A stretch of DNA of 64,000 bases from G965212025 sp965212025 (GTDB lineage: Bacteria > Pseudomonadota > Gammaproteobacteria > Poriferisulfidales > Oxydemutatoraceae): the NCBI GenBank assembly GCA_965212025.1, contig OZ243039.1, positions 310,001 through 374,000 of the forward strand, written 5' to 3'. The notes beneath the pieces were generated by a model. That model was not told where the DNA came from. It searched no databases and worked only from the letters and a program-made list of their open reading frames with translations. The position numbers and the translations under genes were made by a program. Positions 18,482-27,878 of this stretch are shown here, piece after piece (the first letter of the stretch is position 1; each line of letters starts with the position of its first letter).

Positions 18482-19974
18482 AGTGACGGTTCCGGAATGT
18501 CGTGAAATTTCCCACGAAGCAGGAATGACATATTTTTTACGCCTTGTGCGGAGCTTGCGTTTTTGCTCGCTATATTTTCCAACACGAGCCCTTTGATCGC
18601 TTTTTCTTTTTCCAGACTTTCAAAAAAGGCGTTCAGGGCTGAATGGCTTTCGGCCGTGCCAGTGATTTGAAAATCACCTTCGCGCAGTAGCAAAGACTTG
18701 AACCACAAGCCCTGTGGAGCGGCTTCGCTTAACAAGCCGAGGCGTGCATTCCCTACGGTGTGCGTCGCTTCCAACTGCCTGATATTTTGCAGTTTTGCCC
18801 GACCTGAACCGAGTTCCAGTTCCCGCTTTGCCAGCGTGGCTTCCAGAGTGGCAAAGCGAGTCTGCGTGTGGCGAACTTGCTCAAGTTGCGTCGTCAATTT
18901 CGTGCTTTCATCCAGTAGCAGTTTATGGACTCCCACGCAACTTCCGAGCATGAGGGTTGCGGCAGACGCTAGGGGCACAAAATGCCTGTTTTGGAAATTA
19001 CTGCTATTTTCATTCGGAGAAAAATTGAGGCGTGGCAACGACGGGCGGGGAAATGTCCATTTGCGACTTTTCCGGTGTGTGGCCGAAAGGGCTGCCAGCA
19101 CTGGGCGGGAAATATCCTGGCTTTTTTCGCTGAAAGCAGCTTGTGTGTGCCTATCAGGGTGAACTGTTCGCAGCACCAGTTTTGGCAGGTTTTTGCCCAA
19201 GATGGAAGGCCATTCACCAGATGGTGCATTCAAAAGAAATATCCTGACTTCCACGCTTTGGTTTGGTGCCTCGTAAAGAAAGAAATTTTCGATTTCTTCA
19301 GCCATTTTTTTTAGAAAATACGCATCCGGAATCTGGCAAAAAAAATTCGGAGGGGATTGCGGGAGACAACGCACCCGAATTTCAGAAGCTTGAAAACTGA
19401 CCAGACATACCCCGCTCGGGTCAGGGAGAATCCAATGGCACGCGGATTTTTCGAAGAGTCCTGCCAGAAACTCCAGAAAAGCCACCGGGATTCTGGAAAT
19501 TTTGATGCCCAGGTGTTTCGCCACCTGTCCGTAGAAACGCAGATAACGTCTCTCTGCCGCACAGAGAAAAAGACCCAGACGTCCGCCGTTGTTTCCAAGT
19601 TGCGCCCATTTCAAAGCGAAATCACGGGGTTCAATGCTGAGGTGCTCACGCCAGAAGCTTTGCTGCGACAAAAGTCTGCGCATTTCCCGAGCTCCCATAA
19701 ACGGCAGGGAAACAGTGGCAAAACGGCATTGGTCAGCTGCCAGCGAAAACGTACAATCGCCCGCCTGTACCGAGTTGCTCCGCAACAGGCGACCCAAAGT
19801 TTGGGCACTGTGCCTGGCGCAGGAATCTGACCAGGCATCGTCCTGAGTCGTCAAGGCACACCCACCCGTTTTCAGTACGCCACCGCGCAGACGCTGGACA
19901 AAAAAGACCTCTTGAGCGGATAGACCAATAGCGACTGCTTCCTGTTTCAGGCGATATGCAAAAATCCTTAGCAC
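18478..19974 (-). CDS. PilM-PilN fusion, pilus inner-membrane platform
   Basis: A 498 aa protein that seems to combine two usual pilus proteins. Residues 1-300 resemble a degenerate actin-fold PilM/GspL cytoplasmic domain (for example LPFMGAREMRRLLSQQSFWREHLSI). One hydrophobic helix at about 335-352 is followed by a coiled-coil and a periplasmic PilN-like domain (LGLLSEAAPQGLWFKSLLLREGDFQITGTAES, ~415-446). Separate PilM is ~350 aa and PilN ~200 aa, so the length fits a fusion; MshI and GspL have a comparable plan. It overlaps pilT by 7 bp and pilO by 4 bp. The actin-fold phosphate motifs are not obvious, so ATP binding may be lost. Confidence 0.7.
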   Translation of the reverse strand: MLRIFAYRLKQEAVAIGLSAQEVFFVQRLRGGVLKTGGCALTTQDDAWSDSCARHSAQTLGRLLRSNSVQAGDCTFSLAADQCRFATVSLPFMGAREMRRLLSQQSFWREHLSIEPRDFALKWAQLGNNGGRLGLFLCAAERRYLRFYGQVAKHLGIKISRIPVAFLEFLAGLFEKSACHWILPDPSGVCLVSFQASEIRVRCLPQSPPNFFCQIPDAYFLKKMAEEIENFFLYEAPNQSVEVRIFLLNAPSGEWPSILGKNLPKLVLRTVHPDRHTQAAFSEKSQDISRPVLAALSATHRKSRKWTFPRPSLPRLNFSPNENSSNFQNRHFVPLASAATLMLGSCVGVHKLLLDESTKLTTQLEQVRHTQTRFATLEATLAKRELELGSGRAKLQNIRQLEATHTVGNARLGLLSEAAPQGLWFKSLLLREGDFQITGTAESHSALNAFFESLEKEKAIKGLVLENIASKNASSAQGVKNMSFLLRGKFHDIPEPSL

Positions 19975-20987
19975 CGCACGGTCTCCTCAGCGGCGATTTC
20001 CCCGCACTTCAGCAGCTTGCCAACTGCTTTCACCATGCTGGTCATTTCCTGTGTGCCAGAGGTCTGCATCAAGTTTGGTAGCTGAAACAAGCGGTCTTCA
20101 CGAATGAGCGTCCGAACCGCCTGATTGGCGTACAGGAATTCAAACGCGGCAATTCGTCCTTTCCCATTTTTCCGTGGCAACAGTTTCTGGTTCAGTAACA
20201 GAACCAGGCTGTCGGCGATCCTGCCAAGGACTTCGGGTCGCACAGTATCCGGGAAAAGACCGGCATACCTGCTGAGCGCGGCGGCACAGGTTCCAGCGTG
20301 CAGGGTCGTCAACACCAGATGACCGGTTTCGGCTGCGGTCAAAGCCAGTCTCGCTGTTTCAGGATCCCTGATTTCGCCAACCAGGATGGCATCCGGATCT
20401 TCACGCAAGGCGACACGCAGAGCCGAAGCAAAATCGCGAGTGTCTGTCCCTACTTCACGTTGGGAAATGATGGAGCGTCTTGAACGGAACTGATGTTCAA
20501 TGGGGTCTTCTATGGTCAGTAAATGTATTGCGCGTTGCGTGAGCAGATACTCAAGTAGCGAAACCAGTGTGGTGGATTTACCGCAAGCTGTAGGGCCGGT
20601 CACAACTATCAGACCGGCAGAAGACAGCATGGAGCGCAAAGCCACCGGTGGCAGACCTAGCTGTTTCACATCCGGAACCACTGCGTTGATTTTTCGCAAA
20701 ACAAAAGCCGGGTTTCCACTTTCAAAATAATAGTTGGCTCGAAAACGAAACGCCCCAAGCTCACAGCTGGTGTCCAGAGAGCGTTCCACTTGCCAGCGTT
20801 CTTTGATGGCCGGAGACAGATGAAGGGAAAAAAATTGTTCCAGTGTTTCGCGGTCACACGGTTGTTGTGTACCGACTTCCAGCTTACCGTCTTGCCTGAA
20901 AGCGAGCGGCAGTCCGACATGAAAATGGATGTCAGATACACCAGCTTTTCCAGCGAGTGCCGTGATTTCATTTTGCAGGGCGTTCAT
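19968..20987 (-). CDS. pilT: Twitching-motility-type retraction ATPase PilT
   Basis: A 339 aa PilT/PilU-family hexameric ATPase that would disassemble the pilus. Motifs: Walker A GPTACGKST (the usual Gly-Ser is Ala-Cys), Asp box LTIEDPIEHQF, Walker B ILVGEIRDPET and His box GHLVLTTLHA. The start is the ATG at 20987 (MNALQNE); the longer reading runs into an upstream duplicated segment and is not native. The canonical AIRNLIRE motif of PilT is replaced by AVRTLIRE, which fits. First gene of the operon. Its 5' end is duplicated immediately upstream and, in decayed form, at 34385-34500. Confidence 0.88.
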   Translation of the reverse strand: MNALQNEITALAGKAGVSDIHFHVGLPLAFRQDGKLEVGTQQPCDRETLEQFFSLHLSPAIKERWQVERSLDTSCELGAFRFRANYYFESGNPAFVLRKINAVVPDVKQLGLPPVALRSMLSSAGLIVVTGPTACGKSTTLVSLLEYLLTQRAIHLLTIEDPIEHQFRSRRSIISQREVGTDTRDFASALRVALREDPDAILVGEIRDPETARLALTAAETGHLVLTTLHAGTCAAALSRYAGLFPDTVRPEVLGRIADSLVLLLNQKLLPRKNGKGRIAAFEFLYANQAVRTLIREDRLFQLPNLMQTSGTQEMTSMVKAVGKLLKCGEIAAEETVRC

Positions 20988-21290
20988 GGCTGGTGATCCC
21001 TCATTCCGCGATGTTCTTTCAGCTTGGCGATTGGCGACGCCAGCGTTTTTTGATGGCTGGAGACAGGTGAAGGGGGGAATTGTTCCAGCGTTTCGCGGTC
21101 GCACGGTTGTTGTGTGCCGACTTCCAGCTTGCCGTCTTGCCTGAAAGCGAGCGGCAATCCGACATGAAAATGGATGTCAGATACGCCAGCTTTTCCAGCG
21201 AGTGCCGTGATTTCATTTTGCAGGGCGTTCATGGCTGGTGATTCCTCATTCCGCGATGTTCTTTCAGCTTGGCAATTGACGACGCCAGCG
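20800..21290. repeat. Direct tandem repeat, two ~245 bp units
   Basis: The unit runs from TTGATGG(C/T)(C/T)GGAGACAG to the upstream CATTCCGCGATGTTC region. The two units differ by scattered substitutions and a 2 bp indel, so the duplication is not very recent. A third, decayed and inverted part of the same unit lies at 34385-34500. Confidence 0.85.
20984..21232 (-). pseudogene. Tandem duplicate of the pilT 5' end
   Basis: About 245 bp covering ~20800-21045 is repeated at ~21045-21290. The upstream copy keeps the ribosome-binding region and start, and reads MNALQNEITALAGKAGVSD before a 2 bp deletion at about residue 53 throws it out of frame, giving an 82 aa dead-end peptide. It stops at 20984, overlapping the true pilT start. 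Since it carries the first start codon of the operon mRNA, it may act as an accidental leader peptide for pilT. Confidence 0.85.
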
Positions 21291-21530
21291 TACCAGGATG
21301 GCGGAACCAGCAGGCTCACCGGGCTCAAAATCCTGTGCAAGTGGCTTCCTCGGCATAGTTTTCACGCCACTCATTTTGGGCAATGCCGGGCTTGCGAGAC
21401 ACCGGTCACGACAAGTTGCCCGTTCTGGGGGACCAGCGTCATGCTTAGTGACCGTGACGCAAGAAAAACACCTGCTGTTCCAGGAAGTCAGGTTCTGTGT
21501 ATCACCTGCCTGTGTGGTTTATTTATTTTT

Positions 21531-21568
21531 AACCGCGAAAAACAAAAGAATGCACGTCTTTCGCGGTT
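21531..21568. repeat. Small palindromic element AACCGCGAAA...TTTCGCGGTT
   Basis: A perfect 10 bp inverted repeat (21531-21540 with 21559-21568) around an 18 base loop, in the gap between the pilus operon and the end of the giant surface-protein gene. It could act as a terminator for the minus-strand surface-protein gene read-through, but no clear U-tract follows. Related forms (TTTTTAACCGCGAAA at ~32334, and ACCGCAAA...TTTGCGGT at ~34747-34780) suggest a dispersed REP-like element. Confidence 0.55.
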
Positions 21569-21587
21569 GTTAAATTCGTGTATGCCC

Positions 21588-24500
21588 TCAGCGAACCATG
21601 CCGCCCAGGAACACTCTCAAGCGCAGTTTCTTGGCGTGATGCGGGCCAGGTCTTGGCGTGGTCGGGATCTCGGGATCCCAATTGATAAAACGGCTCACTC
21701 CTGGCAGCTCAGCCACGCTGTCCCGGGGGAATGCCCGGACTTCGTACGCAACACCACCTTGCAGCCCCGTAAATTCCATCTTGACGGCTCCCCCTGGTGA
21801 AGGCATTGCGATAAACCGTTCCTCCATCAGTTCTCCATACGAAAGCAGCTGTACCCGATATCCCAAGCCGAGCAATATTCCATCAACCGGAGCTCCAAAA
21901 TCAGTATGATCCGCAGTGCGTCCGTATCCGTCATTTCCCGAATAATCCAAGTGCACCTGCACACGGCCATTCGCTTTGTGCACCAGCTGCATGACCAATG
22001 TCCCATCAAGGATATCGAGCAAAGTAAATGTTGCTGTGCCCATCGCGCCTGCCCCGGCATGGTTGACTGCCTGGAGCGAATAGCGTATCTGCCCCCCTCC
22101 TGCGTACGCCTCGCGCAGCTGCGCCAAGGCATGGCCTGACAGCACATAAGAAGTGCCGGTTCCCGCGATGGAGTGACGTTCTCCGCCCAGGAAAAGCCGG
22201 TAGCTGTCTATCGTCGCCCCGTTGCTGCTCGCCGCTTCCCAACCCAGGTTCACCTGATTTGCGGACTTCCATCTGGCCCGCAAGCCTGAAGGCCTGCCAG
22301 GCACCGCTATGGTGCTGAACGTGCCCCTGTTTTCGGACGTTTGGGCAGGCACCCCACCGCCCGCCCGATTGCGCGCATAGACCTGTAAGCCATAGCTTCT
22401 GTGCGGCAGCAAGTGACCAATCTCAATCTCGGTGGCGAAGGCACCTGCCGGGAAAAAAGTCTCGGTGCTGCGCCCTGCAGCACTCACAACCACCACGTAG
22501 CCAAAACCGGAGCCCGCAGTGCGTCCAGGAGAAGCCGCAAACACATCGCCCGCCAGGGAAGCGCAACCGTCATGTCCCATGGTCGCCAACACCAGGCGAG
22601 CAGTGGTCTGACCAGGCACAAGCTCCGTTATCGTCGTCGCGCCTGGAAGACCTGGCAAATAGAAATAAGCGGCTGCCGGATAGCCAACGACATCTCCGTG
22701 CACAGCGCGAAGCTGGTACGGGTGGGGGCAAGCCCTCTGCCTGTTTTCCCGAAACCCGGCCAGAAAATCTCCGTCAAAGTCAAAAGCCGGCACTGTGACT
22801 TTCCGCATCGTTCCTGCCAGCTCGAGTTCGTAGTAATCGACCGCTGAACTTCCCGCCGCCCACGTGAAGCGCAGGTGATCCAGAGATTCCCAGTTCACCG
22901 CCAAATCAACCGGTGTGGCAGGAATATCGACAAGCGCGCGTAGCAAGGGCAGCGTGTGGACATTGCCAAAATGCCAGGCTCCCGGTTCCCAGCCGGCATA
23001 AGTCGTGGCGCCTTCGCATTCCTGCCCCGCCACGGTTGGACAACGCAGCTGGGCCAGAGTACGGAGTGAAGCACCACCCGTTGGGCCACTGCCCACCAAA
23101 GCTGCCCTCGCAGACACGGGGGCGTAACTGCGGTCAATCGCAGCGTCCGGCTCAGAATGGCCCACCAGACTGCCAATGCTGCCCGATTCCCCAACAACAG
23201 GGTTCACCGCATAGCTGTCCTGAATTCGGTGGACATTGGTTCCGACCAGCCCTCCGGTGTAGGAACGGCCCTGTACCGTACCGAGCGCATAGCCCGCATG
23301 GACAGAACCGCCGTTAAAGCCCACCAATCCACCAACACGCGTATCCCCGCTGACTGACACGTCGGCATAGCTGTATGCAATGGTGCTATTGCTGAAGCCA
23401 ACCAGACCGCCGACGTGATCCCCTTCCTCAGCGGTGGCCGAACCTGTCGCATAACAGTGCAAAATCGTGCTTCCATGGCTGTAGCCAACCAGGCCGCCGG
23501 CGTAGTCCCGCCCTTCACCCGAGACGATCACCGCCGCGTCGGCACTGCTGTGCAAAATGGTGGCTCCCCGGATCCGACCGGCCAAACCACCGGCGGACTC
23601 GAGCCCGCGTACCTGCGAAGCCCTCACTGTGCTGCCCACGACCTGACCTTTCTCTTTCACATAACCAACCAGGCCGCCGACGTATCTGCCCCCTTTAACC
23701 CTGACACTGGCACCACTGTTGACCAGCAAACCTCCGTTGCCACCCACCAATCCACCAACACCGGTACCGACCATGCTGAAAACCTGTGCAGACCTCACGA
23801 CGCTGTTCATGACAGTTCCCCCGTTAAAGCCAACCAGGGCTCCGACTCTGTTTTTTCCCCTTACCCACGCGTCAACGAGCACCATCCCCTTGACAGTCCC
23901 GTCTTCTGCAAGCCTGGAAAACAGGCCAACCGCGTCCGTTTGCGGACGGTCAATGTGCAAGGCAGAAATTTGCCGTCCTGCCCCGTCGAAGGTGCCTGAA
24001 AAATTCTCTATCGGATGAAAGCCGGCACCGCCTTGCCACTCCCGACTCGGGCCGGCGTCTATGTCTGCCGCCTGTACGTAGTGAGCCTGCAGATCAGAGC
24101 GCACGTCCTGTAACTGGCACAACGTGGCAATTTGCCATGGGTTGTCACTGTTGCCGTTACCCGGCGCGCCCTGCAGACCTTTGCCGGCGCATTCCGGAAA
24201 GCGGGTCACCGTCCGGACCGTTGACGGCGACCCGGTACCCACCGTGTTACGGGCGAAGGCTTCCAGCCGATATTCAGAGGCACCCACCAGTTCCGAAAAC
24301 TCCACCGTGACCGGGGTCAGAGGATCCACCGGCACAACGTCGCGTTCCTGTACCAGCTCCCCGGACGCATACAGGCGTATCCGGTAAGCCAAACGCAAAG
24401 CCAGGCCTTCCGCAGACGCTGCGTAACCGGCGTCACCCGGCCTGCGGCCATAGCCATCATTGAAGGGGGGTGCAAAGCTGAGTCTCAGCGTGGAGATCCC

Positions 24501-27500
24501 CGGCACCACCCGCACATCAGCCAGAGAACCGGGAACATCCAGCAGGCGCACGGAAACACGGGCGGCTTCGCCGACACCGTAAAGGTTGTAGCCACGAACC
24601 GCTAAAAAAAGCGTGCTCCCGCCTTCATGGTCAGCGCGCAGCTTCTGCAACCAGTCCGAACCTCCCACGTAGTACAGCAATGCGGTTTCCCCGGCAGCGG
24701 GCGATGGAGCCTCAATCCGGTAAGCGATCAGCTCTCTCGTGTGTTGCGGAGGTTCCCAGCGCAACAGCAAGACAGACGGGGATTTCCACTGTGCCTGCAG
24801 GCGCAAGGGTTTGCCAGGAGTCTCAAAGCCATGCAGAACCGGCAGCGCATTGTGATCGCCGAAGGACCAGATCCCGGCACTCCAGCCCAAGTACGTTGAC
24901 CTTCCCGCACACGCCAGGCCAGGGGCGGTGGGGCAACGCAGCTGCTGCAGCGTCCGCAGGGAGCCTGATCCCTGCCCGGCGTCATCTGCCACAAAGGGCA
25001 TGATGCCACCATTGACGCGGGTCAATTCTGCCGCATGGCTGTCGACAATGTCTCCCTGGCTGTTGCCGGCAAAGCTTCCAGACTGTCCGGCTCCGGACAC
25101 CGACCCTGCCGCGTAGCTGCGGCTGACGGTGCCCTGGTTGTTCGCCACAAGACCCGCAACCAGACCTTTCCCGGCCACAGAGACTGTTGTGTAACTGTCA
25201 GTCACCGAGCTCTGGTTGTCTGCAACCAGACCACCCGCCAGGGTTGTTCCCGACACCGAGCCTCCGGCATGACTCGTGGCAATGCTCCCGCCTGTCAGGT
25301 TTTTCCCGACCAGGCCACCCGCGACCTGAACTCCCGGCTCTATCGTCAACCAGGCCGCGCTGCCGCTGACCGTGCCTGCGTTGATACCAACGAGTCCTCC
25401 CGCCACCTGCCCGCCAAAAAGTGAGCCTGTTGCTCCACTGTTCACAACCCTGCCTCCCACGTTCCTGCCCACCAGGGCTCCCACGTTGACGCTTCCCCAA
25501 AGCTGCGCGTTCACCAACACGACCTGCTGCAACAGACCGTCCTGAAGCTGCGCAAACATGCCGACATCTTCCAGTGTCTCGGAGCGCACCCTTAAATGAA
25601 AAATCCGATAACCGGCGCCATCAAGGGAACCGGAAAAACCGGTGATCGGTGCAAAGCCTTCCCCGGCCCGCCAGTTCCGGGATGGACCTGCTTCAATATC
25701 GCCTGCCAGCCGGTAGTGGGCTGCAGGGGCGGAGCGAATACCCTGCAATTGGCACAGCGTGGCAACCTGCCAAGGATTGTCCGCGCTGCCAGGGCTGCCA
25801 GGGCTGCCAGGGCCGCTTGCCGATGCCAGGGCTTCCCCGTCGCACTGCCAGGGACGGGTAAATACCGGCAGGGAAAATGACGGTCCTTCCCCAACCCTGT
25901 TATAGGACGTTGCCACCACTTCATAGCGGCTGTCGCCTGCCAAACCCGAAAATTCCACGGCCGCAGATGTTTCTCCGTCTGTGTGCGTACGCTCCCATTC
26001 CTGCACCGGTTCCCCCCCGGCGTACAGCCGTACCCGGTAGCCCAGACCTACGGAAACCCCGGCACCCGCATATCCGTAAGCCGGGTCTTCCGGTGACTGG
26101 CCATAACCGTCATTAGCCGGAGCCATGAGCAACACACGCAGCGAGAACGCCTGCGCCGATGCCCGGACGGCTGTCAATTTACCTGGGGAGTTCAGCAGCT
26201 TAACTGCAATTGTCGTCGCCTTGCCCACACCATGACGGTTATATCCACGCACGCTGACCTGCAGGGAGTCACCGCCCCCATGTTCAGAACGGAGGCTTTG
26301 CAACAGCTGCCTGCCGAACGTAAAAGACGCGGACTCCGTTTCCAGGGAATGCCCTGCCACCCCCACCCAATAGCCGGCGTTCAGGCTTCCTGTTTTCGCG
26401 GCTGTCCAGCTCAATTCCAGTTTACCTTCCAGGTTCCATCCCAACTGCAGGCGGGATGGGGGAGCTGGTGGCACCGGTTGCAGGGCGCGATGGACCGGAA
26501 GCGTCTGCCCGTCTCCGAAATACCAGACTTGGGTGCTCCAGCCGGAGTAACTGGCCGCTCCCTGGCACATCTCTCCCGGCGAAAGGGGACACTGCAATTG
26601 TGCCAGCGTGCGGGAAAAACTGTTTCCTGCGGCGGCGTCCCCGCTGCCCACGAGTTCCAGCGCGCTGCTGCCGGCACTCTGCCCCAAGGCGTAATTTGCC
26701 GCCATCCCGGTGCCGTTGGAGTGCCCCACCAGCGTGCCCGTCTGACCATTCCCGCTGACCAGGCCAGTCGCATAACTGCCCAAAATCCTGCTGTCATTGT
26801 TGTAACGGTTCCCACTGTTTCCCGCCAGTCCGCCTACATGTCCATTTCCGCTGACCGATCCGGTTGCGTAGCTTTCATTAAGCAAGGATCCGTTGTGTCC
26901 CGCCAAGCCACCTACCTGTTCATTTCCGCTGACCGCTCCGGTTGCATGGCTTCTGAGGATTGACCCCGAGCTGATGCCCACCAGACCTCCCACACGATCC
27001 CCGTCGCTGATAACCGTGCTGTCCGAGTGGCTGTCAACTATGGATCTGTTATAAACATGCTGACCCACCAGACCGCCCACATTTCCTTTCCCGTTTACTG
27101 CTCCTGCCGAATAAGATCCGTTTATGGAACCATTGTTATAACCCACCAGCCCGCCCACATAACTTTGCCCGTTCACCGTTGACCACGCCTGACTGTGATG
27201 GAGAGTAGCCTGATTGAACCCCACCAGACCTCCCACGTGATTTACCCCGCCCACGCTTCCTCTCGCATGGGAACTGCGAATCCTCGCGCCCGGGTAGTTG
27301 TTGCCCACCAGTCCACCTATCATGTTGCCGTCACCCTGGGCACTGACCGTTCCGGCAACGGTAGACTCCGAATGGCTGAGTTCGATCAACCCATGGTTCT
27401 CACCTGCCATTCCTCCCACACGATCCCGCCCGACTGTCAAGCCTGTCACCGTACTGCCCTTGATGCTGCCATTCGCCTCAACGCGTCCTGCCAGAGCCCC

Positions 27501-27878
27501 TACCGCATCTCTGCCCCGCACCGTGACATCCACCAGCGCCAGGCTTTGCAGGGCACCGCCGCTGAGCCTCCCGAACAGCCCGACATGGTCTACCGGTCCG
27601 GGATTGATCAGGAGATTCAGAACGCTGTGGCCACTCCCGTCCAGAGAACCGGAAAAATATTCAATCGGAGGAAATCCCTTTCCGTCCCGCCACCCGTGGC
27701 TTTGCCCCGCGTCTATATCGTCTGCCAGCCGATAATGCGCTGCCGTGTCGTAGCGTATTTCCTGCAATTGGCAAAGTGTGCCGACCTGCCATGGGGCATC
27801 TTCGCTGCCGGAACCCGCTGCCGTTATCACCGCTGCCCACGGACACGCCGCAACGTAGGTGAAAACCGGCGCTTCCAC
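21588..27878 (-). CDS. Giant GLUG-repeat/fibronectin-like surface protein, C-terminal part
   Basis: A 2096 aa ORF built from three modules. Each module has a header (PWQVxTLCQLQ ... YRLAxDIDAG ... FSGSLDGxGxxI), a run of GLUG-type repeats (VGGLVGxNxGSIxxSYAxGxVxG), a small cap (TLAQLRCP ... C.G ... GW..W.FGD...LPVLR) and one or more fibronectin III-like segments (VEFSGL.G.SRYEV). Headers lie near residues 30, 700 and 1240. GLUG repeats occur in secreted adhesins and IgA-protease-like proteins. There is no signal peptide; the ORF begins in the middle of a module with a GTG. It continues in the +1 frame from the ORF at 27827-32056, so both probably form one ~3500 aa protein broken by a one-base deletion near 27900. 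A 9 bp in-frame repeat (CAGGGCTGC-type) sits at about 25785-25825. Confidence 0.85.
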   Translation of the reverse strand: MEAPVFTYVAACPWAAVITAAGSGSEDAPWQVGTLCQLQEIRYDTAAHYRLADDIDAGQSHGWRDGKGFPPIEYFSGSLDGSGHSVLNLLINPGPVDHVGLFGRLSGGALQSLALVDVTVRGRDAVGALAGRVEANGSIKGSTVTGLTVGRDRVGGMAGENHGLIELSHSESTVAGTVSAQGDGNMIGGLVGNNYPGARIRSSHARGSVGGVNHVGGLVGFNQATLHHSQAWSTVNGQSYVGGLVGYNNGSINGSYSAGAVNGKGNVGGLVGQHVYNRSIVDSHSDSTVISDGDRVGGLVGISSGSILRSHATGAVSGNEQVGGLAGHNGSLLNESYATGSVSGNGHVGGLAGNSGNRYNNDSRILGSYATGLVSGNGQTGTLVGHSNGTGMAANYALGQSAGSSALELVGSGDAAAGNSFSRTLAQLQCPLSPGEMCQGAASYSGWSTQVWYFGDGQTLPVHRALQPVPPAPPSRLQLGWNLEGKLELSWTAAKTGSLNAGYWVGVAGHSLETESASFTFGRQLLQSLRSEHGGGDSLQVSVRGYNRHGVGKATTIAVKLLNSPGKLTAVRASAQAFSLRVLLMAPANDGYGQSPEDPAYGYAGAGVSVGLGYRVRLYAGGEPVQEWERTHTDGETSAAVEFSGLAGDSRYEVVATSYNRVGEGPSFSLPVFTRPWQCDGEALASASGPGSPGSPGSADNPWQVATLCQLQGIRSAPAAHYRLAGDIEAGPSRNWRAGEGFAPITGFSGSLDGAGYRIFHLRVRSETLEDVGMFAQLQDGLLQQVVLVNAQLWGSVNVGALVGRNVGGRVVNSGATGSLFGGQVAGGLVGINAGTVSGSAAWLTIEPGVQVAGGLVGKNLTGGSIATSHAGGSVSGTTLAGGLVADNQSSVTDSYTTVSVAGKGLVAGLVANNQGTVSRSYAAGSVSGAGQSGSFAGNSQGDIVDSHAAELTRVNGGIMPFVADDAGQGSGSLRTLQQLRCPTAPGLACAGRSTYLGWSAGIWSFGDHNALPVLHGFETPGKPLRLQAQWKSPSVLLLRWEPPQHTRELIAYRIEAPSPAAGETALLYYVGGSDWLQKLRADHEGGSTLFLAVRGYNLYGVGEAARVSVRLLDVPGSLADVRVVPGISTLRLSFAPPFNDGYGRRPGDAGYAASAEGLALRLAYRIRLYASGELVQERDVVPVDPLTPVTVEFSELVGASEYRLEAFARNTVGTGSPSTVRTVTRFPECAGKGLQGAPGNGNSDNPWQIATLCQLQDVRSDLQAHYVQAADIDAGPSREWQGGAGFHPIENFSGTFDGAGRQISALHIDRPQTDAVGLFSRLAEDGTVKGMVLVDAWVRGKNRVGALVGFNGGTVMNSVVRSAQVFSMVGTGVGGLVGGNGGLLVNSGASVRVKGGRYVGGLVGYVKEKGQVVGSTVRASQVRGLESAGGLAGRIRGATILHSSADAAVIVSGEGRDYAGGLVGYSHGSTILHCYATGSATAEEGDHVGGLVGFSNSTIAYSYADVSVSGDTRVGGLVGFNGGSVHAGYALGTVQGRSYTGGLVGTNVHRIQDSYAVNPVVGESGSIGSLVGHSEPDAAIDRSYAPVSARAALVGSGPTGGASLRTLAQLRCPTVAGQECEGATTYAGWEPGAWHFGNVHTLPLLRALVDIPATPVDLAVNWESLDHLRFTWAAGSSAVDYYELELAGTMRKVTVPAFDFDGDFLAGFRENRQRACPHPYQLRAVHGDVVGYPAAAYFYLPGLPGATTITELVPGQTTARLVLATMGHDGCASLAGDVFAASPGRTAGSGFGYVVVVSAAGRSTETFFPAGAFATEIEIGHLLPHRSYGLQVYARNRAGGGVPAQTSENRGTFSTIAVPGRPSGLRARWKSANQVNLGWEAASSNGATIDSYRLFLGGERHSIAGTGTSYVLSGHALAQLREAYAGGGQIRYSLQAVNHAGAGAMGTATFTLLDILDGTLVMQLVHKANGRVQVHLDYSGNDGYGRTADHTDFGAPVDGILLGLGYRVQLLSYGELMEERFIAMPSPGGAVKMEFTGLQGGVAYEVRAFPRDSVAELPGVSRFINWDPEIPTTPRPGPHHAKKLRLRVFLGGMVR

